DNA of 33,558 bases from Desulfobacteraceae bacterium (GTDB lineage: Bacteria > Desulfobacterota > Desulfobacteria > Desulfobacterales > ETH-SRB1), in the NCBI GenBank assembly GCA_030593145.1, contig JAUVHU010000023.1, positions 1 through 33,558 of the forward strand, in the 5' to 3' direction. This document shows positions 33,204 through 33,558 of the stretch, in pieces (the first letter of the stretch is position 1; every line of letters starts with the position of its first letter). The notes under the pieces were generated by a model. The model was not told where the DNA came from and did not search any database. It worked only from the letters and a program-made list of their open reading frames with translations. A program made the translations under genes and the position numbers.

Positions 33204-33392
33204 GACGGTTCACAGTTCACGGTTGGCTGCAAGAGTTTGAAGTGAACTAAAGTTTGAAGTGCGCTAAAGTTAAGGAATTCTGTCAATCATATAAAATCAG
33301 CGGAGCGGAGCGACTCCATCCCGCCGTGCTCGCGCTCGTCGCGGCAGGAACTTTAGGCACTTTAGCTCACTTTAGGCACTTCAAACTTGTAC
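33204..33392. repeat. TTTGAAGTGC word hairpin with core
   Basis: The left arm (33226-33270) reads gtttgaagtgaactaaag twice with variation. The right arm (33349-33388) reads aactttaggcactttagctc and onward in the opposite sense. The core at 33271-33348 contains TAAGGAATTCTG and GCGGAGCGGAGCGACTCC, close to the core at 30373-30420, plus a GC-rich inner hairpin (CCCGCC...GGCAGG). GGTTCAC words lie at 33207-33224. With AT-rich DNA on either side this fills the 33047-33467 gap; no gene is seen. Confidence 0.7.
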
Positions 33393-33467
33393 AATTTTAA
33401 GTAAAACAGCTTCTTTAAGGGCGGCTGCAACGGACTTTACGGTTTGGATTTAAGGAGTTATGATATT

Positions 33468-33558
33468 TTGAAAACAATAGGACTATTTATAAAAGCAGAT
33501 GCGAATGCGAATAAAAAAGCAGATGAACTTCAAAACTGGCTGCAAGCAAAAGGGATAG
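33468..33558 (+). CDS. nadK: Probable NAD kinase, N-terminal 30 codons only
   Basis: A TTG start at 33468 with AAGGAG (33452-33457) opens a frame that runs off the right edge. It starts as (M)KTIGLFIKADANANKKAD and continues ELQNWLQAKGI. This resembles the first strand and helix of bacterial NAD kinases. The ATG at 33460 is followed by a stop after two codons, so TTG is the likely start. The GGDG motif that would prove the family lies outside the window. Confidence 0.6.
   Translation, partial: MKTIGLFIKADANANKKADELQNWLQAKGI

Noticed and set aside
33204-33392. CRISPR array
   Set aside because: Repeats are 8-11 nt, imperfect and contiguous, mirrored on the two sides, with no unique spacers and no cas genes. 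The same holds for the other word arrays.

Overview
The window looks like chromosomal DNA of a Desulfobacterales-type sulfate reducer (Desulfobacterota). This is inferred from gene content: Mla-type lipid transport, an archaeal-type LeuC/LeuD pair, glnE-glnD, a PBPRA1643-type SEC-C protein, the composition, and a heavy load of short intergenic repeats. No phage, plasmid, IS transposase or CRISPR array was seen. Most genes are housekeeping or envelope genes; the unusual content lies between them.

Layout. 1-5143: an outer-membrane set, namely a LolA-like protein (cut at the left edge), an RND/MMPL exporter with a C-terminal cyclic-nucleotide-binding domain, and a beta-barrel protein. 5384-8906: nagZ (-), a SEC-C protein, a 34-aa basic peptide, a CaMKII-AD/SnoaL-like protein, tRNA-Phe (-) and rsmE (-). 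9236-14550: an acidic protein of unknown function, valS, nadC, and a REC-GGDEF regulator (-). 14744-18912: lepA, a four-helix-bundle (S23/IVP) gene, leuC and leuD. 19005-24662: glnE then glnD on the minus strand. 24907-28659: a small four-Cys protein followed by STAS-mlaE, mlaF, mlaD and an auxiliary lipoprotein. 28711-33558: pgi, a Nudix hydrolase (-), a class II aldolase (-), a VIT-like membrane protein (-), and the start of a probable nadK at the right edge.

The most interesting signal is a set of intergenic hairpin or half-hairpin elements. Their arms are built from short, imperfectly iterated words (GGGATTAAGGAATT type, GAACATC type, TTTGAAGTGC type, CACAAAGRCAC type). The word differs between loci, but short core sequences are shared. 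In one element the S23 gene sits inside an arm, while two other copies with the same core are empty. Five arrays of the GGGATT type begin at the stop codon of the upstream gene in the same reading register (GAT-stop-GGGATT), so five unrelated proteins all end in Asp. A second family (gatggcgtcgtaaaaagtc ends, seven full or partial copies) is MITE-like and also tends to sit at stop codons. I infer that the word-array elements are a mobile or copied hairpin family, possibly linked to the four-helix-bundle protein. The sequence shows the pattern but not the mechanism.

Several starts were moved downstream from the longest reading frame because a ribosome-binding site supports it, or because the N-terminal extension is encoded by repeat DNA (nagZ, the barrel protein, valS, nadC, leuD, glnD, mlaE, the SEC-C protein).
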